DNA from: Methanomicrobiaceae archaeon
GTDB taxonomy: Archaea > Halobacteriota > Methanomicrobia > Methanomicrobiales > Methanomicrobiaceae
Direction: 5' to 3'
Length of the DNA: 8,286 nucleotides
Assembly (NCBI GenBank): GCA_030628325.1
Contig: DAOVRB010000026.1
Location: forward strand, 1-8,286
Position numbers and translations under genes: made by a program. The notes beneath the pieces were generated by a model. It had not been told where the DNA came from. It saw only the letters and a list, made by a program, of their open reading frames with translations, and made no database searches. The number at the start of each line of letters is the position of its first letter. Within the stretch, counting starts at the first letter, position 1. Below are positions 1 through 5,763 of the stretch, one piece after another.

Positions 1-24
1 AAAGAACCTAACTATTTGTCCTAA

Positions 25-99
25 TGCTGATATGGGGATTCGAACCCCAGTCGTAGGAGTGAGAGTCCTACATGATTGGCCGGACTACACTATATCAGC
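25..99 (-). tRNA. tRNA-Glu (anticodon CTC)
   Basis: Read on the minus strand, the sequence folds into a full cloverleaf. The acceptor stem GCTGATA (93-99) pairs perfectly with TATCAGC (26-32), and the discriminator base is A at 25. The anticodon stem TAGGA/TCCTA encloses the loop CTCTCAC, so the anticodon is CTC, reading the glutamate codon GAG. The T arm is TGGGG, TTCGAAT, CCCCA. The D loop carries the conserved GG, and the base before the anticodon stem (position 26) is G. No CCA is encoded, as is common in archaea, so it must be added after transcription. A TATA-like element lies about 37 bases upstream of the mature 5' end, at 131-141. Confidence 0.96.
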
Positions 100-130
100 A
101 AGAATTGTGCCTACATCTATTAGTGAACTG

Positions 131-141
131 AATACTTAAAC
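131..141 (-). promoter_or_regulatory. Probable TATA box of tRNA-Glu
   Basis: The minus strand reads GTTTAAGTATT, centred about 37 bases upstream of the mature tRNA 5' end. The spacing matches that of the tRNA-Arg promoter in this window, and implies a start site about 10 bases before the mature tRNA. Inferred from position and composition only. Confidence 0.45.
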
Positions 142-202
142 GTACTCATTTTATGCCGCGCAGACGTATCTTCCTGTCATTTTTTCATCTGAATGGCGGT
201 GG

Positions 203-225
203 AACCTGTCAAATTCAGGTTTTTT
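203..225 (+). terminator. Hairpin with T tail (intrinsic-terminator-like)
   Basis: AACCTG (203-208) pairs with CAGGTT (216-221) across the 7-base loop TCAAATT. The T run extends to 225. In plus orientation this looks like an intrinsic terminator, but no plus-strand gene is visible upstream in the window. It may end read-through or an unseen transcript, or be coincidental. Confidence 0.35.
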
Positions 226-356
226 GGCAAATAAACATAATCATTTTGTATCCTGTCTGTAAATCACCATAATTATATTGATAATTGTGTTCCATATTAG
301 CCGATTTGACAGACTCCGGTGGAAGTATTCCTTTGACTACTCCTTTGATAGTCACT

Positions 357-365
357 CATAAGTAT
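357..365 (+). promoter_or_regulatory. Possible TATA element of the DRG GTPase
   Basis: CATAAGTAT is centred about 31 bases upstream of the ATG at 392. No Shine-Dalgarno sequence precedes that ATG, so this spacing would fit a leaderless or nearly leaderless message. A second A+T-rich stretch (TTATATT, about 379-385) is too close to the start to act as the TATA box for this codon. Confidence 0.3.
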
Positions 366-391
366 CTCCCGCACCCATTATATTTACACAA

Positions 392-1504
392 ATGGGCGCC
401 CTTGAAGATCAAATAAAAGAAATTGAGGATGAAATCCGCAATACAAAATATAACAAAGCTACATCCATGCACATTGGCCGCCTGAAAGCGAAACTGGCGA
501 GGATCAAAGACGAAGCTGTTACCCGTGCAATGGCATCCTGTGGTGGGGGAGATGGTTTCTCTGTCAAGAAATCAGGTGACGGAACCATCGTACTTGTCGG
601 TTTTCCATCTGTCGGTAAATCCACACTCTTAAACCAGCTTACTGGAATGAAGAGTGAGACTGCGAGTTATGCCTTTACTACATTAACCGTTGTTCCGGGT
701 GCAATGGAGCACAAAGGAGCAAACATCCAGATCCTTGATATCCCTGGTCTTATTGCAGGTGCTGCAATGGGCAAAGGGCGTGGTAAGGAAGTCATTGCCG
801 TTGTCAGGAGTGCTGATATGATCCTGCTCCTTGGTGATGTGTACAACGAGAAGCATATTGGTGTTCTTATCCGTGAACTCTATAATGCAGGAATCAGGAT
901 AAACGAGGAGAAACCGGATATCACAATAAAGAAGTCCGGGAACGGCGGTATCAGGTTCAATAGTGTCGGGAGGACAGGCCTTGATCTTGATGAGGTCAGA
1001 TCCATTCTGGCAGAAAGTAAGTGCATGAATGCAGATGTGCTGGTACGCGGTGCAGTAACACAGGACGATTTTATCGATGCCATGATAGGCAACAGGGTTT
1101 ATGTTCCGGCATTCTTTGCTGTAAACAAGGTTGACCTTGTTGATATGGATACACGCAGAGAAATCGAAACTGATGTGACAGAGCGCTTTGGCAGACCGCC
1201 TATTATGATCTCGGCATACAGTGGTCTTAATATTGAAGAACTGAAGGATATGATTTATGATCAGCTGAATTTTATCCGGATTTATCTGAAACCGGTGGGA
1301 GGCAAAGCTGACATGGAAGAACCCTTAATCATCAGGGAACCTGCGACTATTGAAAGTGTATGTAACAAACTGCACCGTGACTTTGTCGAAAAATTCCGTT
1401 ATGCAAAAGTATGGGGGCCATCTGTCAAGCACGATGCCCAGCGTGTGGGTCTTCCACATAAAATAAGAGACGGGGACATTCTTACTATTGTCACCCGCCC
1501 CTGA
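392..1504 (+). CDS. DRG/Obg-family GTP-binding protein with TGS domain
   Basis: This is the archaeal counterpart of eukaryotic DRG GTPases, which belong to the Obg branch of TRAFAC GTPases and associate with ribosomes or translation factors in the cytoplasm. The 370 residues have the full family layout. An N-terminal basic helical region (1-50) is followed by G1 GFPSVGKS (70-77), switch residues FTTLT (95-99), G3 DIPG (116-119), G4 NKVD (245-248) and G5 SAYSG (274-278). The stretch at about 175-240 fits the S5D2L-type insertion of DRGs, and a C-terminal TGS domain covers about 295-370. All nucleotide-binding motifs are intact and the length is normal. The ATG at 392 gives the usual DRG N terminus (LEDQIKEIEDEIRNT) and has no Shine-Dalgarno site. 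The 3' end overlaps trm1 convergently by 14 bases. The exact partner in archaea is not settled; a translation-linked role is inferred from the family and the neighbouring trm1 and tRNA genes. Confidence 0.95.
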   Translation: MGALEDQIKEIEDEIRNTKYNKATSMHIGRLKAKLARIKDEAVTRAMASCGGGDGFSVKKSGDGTIVLVGFPSVGKSTLLNQLTGMKSETASYAFTTLTVVPGAMEHKGANIQILDIPGLIAGAAMGKGRGKEVIAVVRSADMILLLGDVYNEKHIGVLIRELYNAGIRINEEKPDITIKKSGNGGIRFNSVGRTGLDLDEVRSILAESKCMNADVLVRGAVTQDDFIDAMIGNRVYVPAFFAVNKVDLVDMDTRREIETDVTERFGRPPIMISAYSGLNIEELKDMIYDQLNFIRIYLKPVGGKADMEEPLIIREPATIESVCNKLHRDFVEKFRYAKVWGPSVKHDAQRVGLPHKIRDGDILTIVTRP

Positions 1505-2606
1505 TCACTTTTTTCAATATTTCCAGCGGAGCTCTGGTCTTTATACCGATTCCTGTATAATGTGTTCTTGAAGCCTCATAGCCCTCTTCTTTGAGGAGTG
1601 CAATTACCACGTCAATAGCCGCAGGTGATAGTTTCCAGAGTTTTGAAAGTTTGTGATAGTCATAGAAGGTGGATGTGTCCAGTTCGTCCCGGCAGAATGT
1701 AAGCAGACGTTCGATCTGTGCGGACTTCCCGAGTTCCATCTCAGGGAGTTTTACGAGCATTTCATCGATCAGACTCCTGTCACTGATACTGCCAAGCCAG
1801 AGAGGGCCTATCGGTTCGAGTGGTGCACCACACTCTTCACAGAACTGCGCTTTAGGGAGCATGCCATTCTGTTCTGTCCTGTACGGGCACTTCATACACT
1901 GATGGATATACCCAAGATTCTTCATCGTCTCATCTGCCCGGTTCGCACCGTTTGCAACCCGCAGGTGGAGACGCACAAAGTGTTCTTTTGCAAAACATAA
2001 GATGGGTACAACCCCTCTGTCATATTTGACAATCTCTCTGACTACAAAACCTAACAGCACTCTCAGCCCCACTTCACTGTGGTACTCGGTATTCATCGGG
2101 CGTGCAAAATATCGTCTCATGCCTGCTTTCAGGTGAGCACCGCAGAGTGGTGCTGTGTCTGTGGCGGTAACAAAGAGGTAATTCTTCGCACTGCCGGCTG
2201 CTGCATCAATAAAAGGCGCGGGTGTTCCAAACGGGTCAAGGTCAACAGCGTCAAACCGCCTGCCACTCATAATCACATTGGCATCTGCCTCTGTAACCTC
2301 TATCTGACTGGCATATTTTTTTGCATTATATTCAATCAGATCAACTGCATCAGAGTCGCGGTCATTGATTGTTACGCGTATATTACACTCATTTGCAACC
2401 CTAAGTCCTCTCACACCGGTTGCACCCATGGTATCAAGATAGTTCTCTGGTTGTATGATGCTCAGGAGGAGCGTTGTTACATCGCGGTTGAGCTCCATCT
2501 TTTTGTTGAAGAAGATTGTAGCACTCCCTGGCGGAAAGGCATGGTCCGGGTTCTGTTTCTGGATAAAAAAAGTTGTTTTTCCTTCCCTGATTTCTACAAG
2601 ATCCAT
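1491..2606 (-). CDS. trm1: tRNA (guanine26-N2)-dimethyltransferase
   Basis: Trm1 transfers one or two methyl groups from S-adenosylmethionine to N2 of G26 at the junction of the D and anticodon stems of tRNA. The 371 residues match archaeal Trm1 in length and motifs. The SAM-binding motif I is DTMGATGVRGLR (58-69), the acidic ribose-binding region is NDRD (81-84), and the catalytic motif is DLDPFGTP (122-129). A C-terminal zinc-type cluster has CxxC pairs at Cys237/Cys240 and Cys256/Cys259. The N terminus (residues 1-30) contains the conserved EGKTTFF-like segment. The ATG at 2606 is preceded by a TATA-like element about 31 bases upstream and no useful Shine-Dalgarno site, which fits leaderless translation. 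It diverges from tRNA-Arg, and both tRNAs in the window carry G at position 26, so both are potential substrates. The 3' end overlaps the DRG gene by 14 bases, tail to tail. Confidence 0.96.
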   Translation of the reverse strand: MDLVEIREGKTTFFIQKQNPDHAFPPGSATIFFNKKMELNRDVTTLLLSIIQPENYLDTMGATGVRGLRVANECNIRVTINDRDSDAVDLIEYNAKKYASQIEVTEADANVIMSGRRFDAVDLDPFGTPAPFIDAAAGSAKNYLFVTATDTAPLCGAHLKAGMRRYFARPMNTEYHSEVGLRVLLGFVVREIVKYDRGVVPILCFAKEHFVRLHLRVANGANRADETMKNLGYIHQCMKCPYRTEQNGMLPKAQFCEECGAPLEPIGPLWLGSISDRSLIDEMLVKLPEMELGKSAQIERLLTFCRDELDTSTFYDYHKLSKLWKLSPAAIDVVIALLKEEGYEASRTHYTGIGIKTRAPLEILKKVIRGG

Positions 2607-2630
2607 TGCACCAGTTATGTGGTAATTAGA

Positions 2631-2642
2631 TAATCTTATACC
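2631..2642. promoter_or_regulatory. Shared TATA-like element between trm1 and tRNA-Arg
   Basis: The stretch reads TAATCTTATACC on plus and GGTATAAGATTA on minus. Its centre (about 2637) is 31 bases from the trm1 ATG on one side and 37 bases from the mature tRNA-Arg 5' end on the other, so the same A+T core is correctly placed for both divergent transcripts. Inferred from spacing; direction would be set by BRE or initiator sequences. Confidence 0.45.
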
Positions 2643-2673
2643 TTATCCTGAAGAAGTATTTAGGGTAATATCA

Positions 2674-2748
2674 GGGCTTGTGGCCTAGTCTGGATAAGGC
2701 GTTAGCCTCCTAAGTTAATGATCAGGGGTTCAAATCCCCTCAAGCCCG
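2674..2748 (+). tRNA. tRNA-Arg (anticodon CCT)
   Basis: A full cloverleaf is visible. The acceptor stem GGGCTTG (2674-2680) pairs with CAAGCCC (2741-2747), and the discriminator is G at 2748. The D stem is GCCT/AGGC, followed by G at position 26. The anticodon stem TTAGC/GTTAA encloses CTCCTAA, so the anticodon is CCT, reading the arginine codon AGG. The T arm is AGGGG, TTCAAAT, CCCCT. No CCA is encoded. A T-rich tract follows directly, and a TATA-like element lies about 37 bases upstream. The gene is divergent from trm1, whose product would be expected to methylate the G26 present here. Confidence 0.97.
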
Positions 2749-2763
2749 TTTTTTCCCCTTTTT
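2749..2763 (+). terminator. Oligo-T terminator after tRNA-Arg
   Basis: Directly after the tRNA are six T residues (2749-2754), four C and then five T (2759-2763). Runs of T without a hairpin are the usual archaeal termination signal. Confidence 0.65.
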
Positions 2764-2801
2764 GAATACATTATTCTGTAATAAATGCGATATTCTGATG
2801 C

Positions 2802-3644
2802 ATGGACATCGCCGGATATTTCAGGATTATCCGCCCGGTTAATTCCTTTGTTGCAGGTTTTGCAGTCCTTCTGGGATATGTGATCGCATCAGGGACAATT
2901 ACACGTGAATCGTTAGTGCTAATCCCGGTTGTGCTGCTTATAACTGCTGCAGGGAACGTGATCAATGACTACTGCGACCGTGGGATTGACAAAATAAACA
3001 AACCAAAAAGACCTATCCCCTCTGGCGCTGTGTCACCTGAGGGTGCGCTTGCTTACAGCATTGTTCTTTTTCTCTCCAGCATAGGTATCAGTTATTTTGC
3101 AAACACACTATGTTTTGCAATTGCCGTTTTCAACTCATTACTGCTTGTGCTATATGCGTACAGACTGAAGAGCATGCCACTTGTGGGGAACATTGCGGTC
3201 TCCTACCTCGCTGCGAGTATCTTTCTCTTTGGAGGTGCACTTGTCGGTGTTGAAGGTCTCTTCCAGACCCTTGTTGTCGCCGGCATTACCTTCCTTGCCA
3301 TGCTTGCGCGTGAACTGCTTAAGGATGCCGAGGATGTGGCTGGTGACATAAAGGGCGGTGCAAAAACCCTTCCCATCCTGATAGGTGTCAGAAAAACTGC
3401 AATTATGGCGTTTGTTCTTGCGATATCTGCAACTATTCTGAGTTATATGCCGCTGATGCGGTGGTGGGGCGTCCCGTATCTTGTAGCAATATCCATTGCC
3501 GATCTAATCATCCTCTCAGGTGCTGCCAGAGGACTTGGCTGTACTTCCCCTGATTGTGTAATTTTATCCGGTGCAACAAAGATAATAAAAGCCGGAATGT
3601 TTGTTGCCCTCTTTGTTTTCATTACCTTTGCAATTCTCCTGTAA
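2802..3644 (+). CDS. UbiA-family digeranylgeranylglyceryl phosphate synthase
   Basis: This enzyme adds the second geranylgeranyl chain, from geranylgeranyl diphosphate, to 3-O-geranylgeranylglyceryl phosphate, the second ether-bond step of archaeal membrane lipid synthesis. It acts within the membrane. The 280 residues hold both Asp-rich Mg2+/diphosphate motifs of the UbiA superfamily. The first is NDYCDRGID (55-63), followed by KPKRPIPSG (67-75). The second has D175, D178 and D182 in KDAEDVAGD, followed by GGAKTLPI. The remainder is hydrophobic, with roughly eight to nine membrane spans, as expected. The ATG at 2802 gives a typical start (MDIAGYFRIIRPVN). An out-of-frame ATG overlaps just before it, and no clear Shine-Dalgarno site is present. 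It follows tRNA-Arg in the same direction after two T tracts, so it is probably transcribed separately. Other UbiA enzymes (menaquinone or heme) are less likely, given the sequence pattern and the methanogen-like setting. Confidence 0.9.
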   Translation: MDIAGYFRIIRPVNSFVAGFAVLLGYVIASGTITRESLVLIPVVLLITAAGNVINDYCDRGIDKINKPKRPIPSGAVSPEGALAYSIVLFLSSIGISYFANTLCFAIAVFNSLLLVLYAYRLKSMPLVGNIAVSYLAASIFLFGGALVGVEGLFQTLVVAGITFLAMLARELLKDAEDVAGDIKGGAKTLPILIGVRKTAIMAFVLAISATILSYMPLMRWWGVPYLVAISIADLIILSGAARGLGCTSPDCVILSGATKIIKAGMFVALFVFITFAILL

Positions 3645-3664
3645 ATCAGACCATGTGAAAAATA

Positions 3665-3672
3665 TTTTTTTT
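3665..3672 (+). terminator. Oligo-T tract after the UbiA gene
   Basis: Eight T residues in a row lie 21 bases after the UbiA stop codon, within an A/T-only stretch. This is a probable archaeal oligo-T terminator that separates it from the next gene. Confidence 0.5.
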
Positions 3673-3712
3673 ATTTCATTGCACAGGGATGGAATGAAAA
3701 CTTAATAATGTT

Positions 3713-4144
3713 ATGAAATCAGAGAATTTAATAATGAAGATTTACCGGCACGGTGATAATTACATTGCGCCTAAAGGTGCGTACTTTGAGGGGAATGTCC
3801 GTATTTGCGGAAATCTTATTCTGCCGGCTGAAACCCATGTATGGGGCAGGCTGGATGTGGACGGAAACCTTGAACTTGGCCCGAATTCCACTGTCGGGGG
3901 CAACGTCACCTGTGGCAGTGCAGTCATTGGAAATGGTGTTAAAATAAAAGGTTCTCTTGAAGTTCTTGAAGATCTCACTGTCTGTGATAAAGCACGCATT
4001 GCTTCTTTAAAAGCAGGTGGGAATATAATACTTCGTCCCGGTGTTGTGGTTGGAGATGTCAGCAGTGATGAGACAATATTTGTATACGGGAAAATAAAAA
4101 GTGGTAAACTAACCGGACGAAATGTTAAAGTACTTGGGAATTAA
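3713..4144 (+). CDS. Bactofilin-like polymer-forming beta-helix protein
   Basis: A 143-residue protein built almost wholly of short, repeating beta-strand units rich in Gly, Val, Ile and Asn (for example FEGNVRICGNLIL, RLDVDGNLELG, VGGNVTCGSAVIG, VKIKGSLEVLEDL, GGNIILRPGVVVGDV). This is the pattern of the bactofilin / polymer-forming cytoskeletal family (DUF583, COG1664), whose members form right-handed beta-helices that polymerise into filaments or scaffolds. No signal peptide or membrane segment is visible, so it is probably cytoplasmic or membrane-apposed. It is short but within the family's range. An in-frame ATG at 3734 (residue 8, MKIYRHGDNYIAPKGAYFEG) is an alternative start. Neither start has a good Shine-Dalgarno site, and the A+T stretch near 3701-3709 is about 29 bases before 3734. 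The 3' end overlaps the DUF116 gene convergently by 20 bases. Its role in archaea is not known to me. Confidence 0.75.
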   Translation: MKSENLIMKIYRHGDNYIAPKGAYFEGNVRICGNLILPAETHVWGRLDVDGNLELGPNSTVGGNVTCGSAVIGNGVKIKGSLEVLEDLTVCDKARIASLKAGGNIILRPGVVVGDVSSDETIFVYGKIKSGKLTGRNVKVLGN

Positions 4145-4826
4145 CTTCGTCAACGGCGTTCTCTTTTTCCAGACCAATTGATGCAATTTCCATTACGGAA
4201 TTCCAGTTTACAAGTGTCTCGACACATCCGTCTTTTAATGTAATCACACCCATTGCGATGAGGCCAAGTTTATCTGCCATTTCAAGGCCTTCTTTTACCT
4301 CCATATGGCAACCCACTCCGATTATTGCCTTTGGCTTATATTTTTTAACCATTCTTTTTATGAGGGTGGAACCAGGACAAATCCATACCCTATATCCCAG
4401 ATCTTCAAACATACCAATATGAGTGCCTACTTCGCACTTTCCGCATCTCTTACAGACCAGTCCCTCGGGTGTCAGGTTTGCAGGACATTCACAGTTCCTG
4501 AGACACTGTGGCAGAAATATTGCCCTCTGGGTTACCGGTATTTCACTGAAATCGCGGGCATTCATGTGATTCCGGAGCCGGATGGAAAATGCAACCAGTT
4601 CCTGATCATCAAGGGAAAATAGTTTGCATATGGCTTTTACCATCCCCTCAGTAAGGACGAGACCTGACTTTGTAAGTCTTGGGAAGTAAAAATGTTTCTT
4701 CTCAATTGAATAGAACGCAATAAAGACAACTATCAGTGAAAGAAGAAACATCCCGAAATACAGGATAATTGTAATTTCACCGACGATAAATATTAACTGG
4801 TTTATGTATGGAAAATCAAAGAACAT
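4125..4826 (-). CDS. DUF116 family membrane-anchored cysteine-rich protein
   Basis: A 233-residue protein of unknown function. Residues about 10-40 form one hydrophobic membrane segment, probably with an extended hydrophobic hairpin or single span, followed by a basic stretch. The soluble part has the cysteine pattern of DUF116: Cys108, Cys112 and Cys114 (FLPQCLRNCECP), then Cys125, Cys128 and Cys131 (CKRCGKC), then Cys150 (WICPGS), Cys173 (GVGCHMEV) and Cys201 (KDGCVETLVNW). Such spacing suggests metal or iron-sulfur binding, which is inference. The family is found in methanogens and anaerobic bacteria and has no assigned reaction that I know of. The ATG at 4826 has no Shine-Dalgarno site, but a TATA-like stretch sits about 29 bases upstream, so the message may be leaderless. 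DUF1847 lies 71 bases upstream on the same strand, and the bactofilin-like gene overlaps the 3' end. Confidence 0.88.
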   Translation of the reverse strand: MFFDFPYINQLIFIVGEITIILYFGMFLLSLIVVFIAFYSIEKKHFYFPRLTKSGLVLTEGMVKAICKLFSLDDQELVAFSIRLRNHMNARDFSEIPVTQRAIFLPQCLRNCECPANLTPEGLVCKRCGKCEVGTHIGMFEDLGYRVWICPGSTLIKRMVKKYKPKAIIGVGCHMEVKEGLEMADKLGLIAMGVITLKDGCVETLVNWNSVMEIASIGLEKENAVDEVNSQVL

Positions 4827-4851
4827 TTATAGTAATAATTAGTTTTTGAAG

Positions 4852-4860
4852 GATAAAAAT
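4852..4860 (-). promoter_or_regulatory. Probable TATA box of the DUF116 gene
   Basis: The minus strand reads ATTTTTATC, centred about 29 bases before the ATG. The spacing fits a leaderless transcript. The 9-mer GTCATTCAC lies 12 bases further upstream (4873-4881) and recurs at the DUF1847 promoter. Confidence 0.4.
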
Positions 4861-4897
4861 CTCTTCATGGTAGTGAATGACAACCCTTTCTCCTGCC

Positions 4898-5590
4898 TCA
4901 CTTTAAAGAAGATGGTTTGCCTTTCAGTGCCCTGTAATAGCTGTTTAGTGTGTAGAGTGCTGCAAGCGGATTGTGCCCTGTCACCCTGTCTTTCACTGCA
5001 AGCACTGTGCATGGTGCATCTGAGTATCTCATAAAGAGTGAATCATGCCCGACACACAGACCAAGCATAATGTTGAACTCTGTCTCTGCATCATTGAGCA
5101 CGAACGCCTGAAACACCGGGTTGCAGATGGACTCTTCTGTTCCGGGTGCAACTTTTTCATCATCTCTGATGCCAATAGTTTCTTTTGGTACACGCCCTGC
5201 CTTGCATATGACTGATACCATATCAAATCCTTTTCCTGTAAAGAGGCGTTCGACTATACGTGCTTCTTCCTGTAGACCTGTACAAAACACGAGACCCAGT
5301 CGTTTATAACCCATCCTCTCTGCAAACTCAATAGTTTCTTCAATGCGTGTCTTTATGGCCCGGATATGCTCATAACCCAGTTCCTTATTGCCATATCCGG
5401 ACCCTTCCTGTATGGATGCCTGTTTTGCAAATTCAAGTACATCTCCCTGATATTCATCAAGGCTTTTTTTGAGCAGTTCTGTTTTGTGTGATGTAGGGCA
5501 GGCAGGCAGGTCTTTTCCGTCTTTCTTCCTGCAGAGTCTCTCCATCGTCTCATGTGGGCAGCGTGCACACATTGCATGTAATTCCTTCAC
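4898..5590 (-). CDS. DUF1847 family cysteine-rich (predicted metal-binding) protein
   Basis: This matches the DUF1847 / COG4887 family of predicted metal-binding proteins of unknown function, found in anaerobes and methanogens. I chose the GTG start at 5590 (230 residues) because GAGGAG lies at 5598-5603, seven bases upstream. A TTG at 5605 is in frame but overlaps that site, and an ATG at 5572 (MCARCPHETM) is a second option. From the GTG start, an N-terminal cysteine cluster holds Cys8, Cys11, Cys20 and Cys31 (CARCPHETMERLC, then LPACPT). The rest alternates helices and strands, including KRLGLVFCTGL and SVICKAGRVPKETIG. Near the C terminus, residues NIMLGLCVGHDSLFMRYSDA and VLAVKDRVTGHNPLAAL are typical of the family. 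There is no membrane segment. A strong TATA box lies at 5671-5680, giving a leader of about 60 bases. DUF116 follows 71 bases downstream on the same strand. Confidence 0.87.
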   Translation of the reverse strand: MKELHAMCARCPHETMERLCRKKDGKDLPACPTSHKTELLKKSLDEYQGDVLEFAKQASIQEGSGYGNKELGYEHIRAIKTRIEETIEFAERMGYKRLGLVFCTGLQEEARIVERLFTGKGFDMVSVICKAGRVPKETIGIRDDEKVAPGTEESICNPVFQAFVLNDAETEFNIMLGLCVGHDSLFMRYSDAPCTVLAVKDRVTGHNPLAALYTLNSYYRALKGKPSSLK

Positions 5591-5597
5591 TAAATAT

Positions 5598-5603
5598 CTC
5601 CTC
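5598..5603 (-). promoter_or_regulatory. Ribosome binding site that decides the DUF1847 start
   Basis: GAGGAG on the minus strand, seven bases before the GTG at 5590. It is the clearest Shine-Dalgarno site in the window and supports GTG over the overlapping TTG at 5605. Confidence 0.6.
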
Positions 5604-5611
5604 AATTCATT

Positions 5612-5638
5612 ACCTATGGCAGTACCTGAGTTATAGGT
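5612..5638 (-). promoter_or_regulatory. Hairpin in the DUF1847 leader
   Basis: ACCTAT (5612-5617) is the inverse complement of ATAGGT (5633-5638), and CAG/CTG inside the loop can add three pairs. The structure would lie in the predicted leader, just upstream of the Shine-Dalgarno site. It may influence translation, but a stem this short could be chance. Confidence 0.25.
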
Positions 5639-5670
5639 CTCTGTTGTGCTAATATTTTTGTAGATTTAGT

Positions 5671-5680
5671 GTATAAAAAC
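5671..5680 (-). promoter_or_regulatory. Probable TATA box of the DUF1847 gene
   Basis: The minus strand reads GTTTTTATAC, with GTCATTCAC directly upstream at 5681-5689. The predicted start site is near 5649, leaving a leader of about 60 bases that contains the hairpin and the GAGGAG site. Confidence 0.5.
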
Positions 5681-5763
5681 GTGAATGACCGCAGATAAAG
5701 CTGACTAATTTAAGAGAGTCTGATTCTGTGTGGTGGTGGACAGATCCCGGTTTTTGCCGCATT

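Larger units (their letters stand above)
100..391. other. Gene-free spacer between tRNA-Glu and the DRG GTPase
   Basis: No convincing reading frame is visible on either strand. The spacer should hold the divergent promoters of tRNA-Glu (minus) and the GTPase (plus). It also holds a hairpin with a T tail at 203-225, a copy of CGGTGGAA at 197-204 and again at 317-324, a 9-base inverted pair CTGTCAAAT (206-214) and ATTTGACAG (304-312), and a small inverted repeat GACTA/TAGTC at 335-353 just before the presumed GTPase promoter. Confidence 0.6.

Noticed and set aside
25..99. tRNA-Glu as an integration site for a mobile element
   Set aside because: No integrase gene and no second copy of the tRNA 3' end is visible within the window.
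1653..2000. 115-codon plus-strand frame antisense to trm1
   Set aside because: Shadow of the Trm1 coding strand; no family features and no promoter or ribosome site of its own.
2079..2633. 184-codon plus-strand frame antisense to trm1
   Set aside because: It lies opposite a clearly conserved Trm1 with all motifs, has a Cys-rich composition typical of antisense frames, and resembles no family.
4305..4622. 105-codon plus-strand frame antisense to DUF116
   Set aside because: Opposite the conserved DUF116 cysteine region; composition follows from the complementary strand.
4898..5605. TTG at 5605 as the start of DUF1847
   Set aside because: It overlaps the GAGGAG ribosome site, which is ideally placed for the GTG at 5590.
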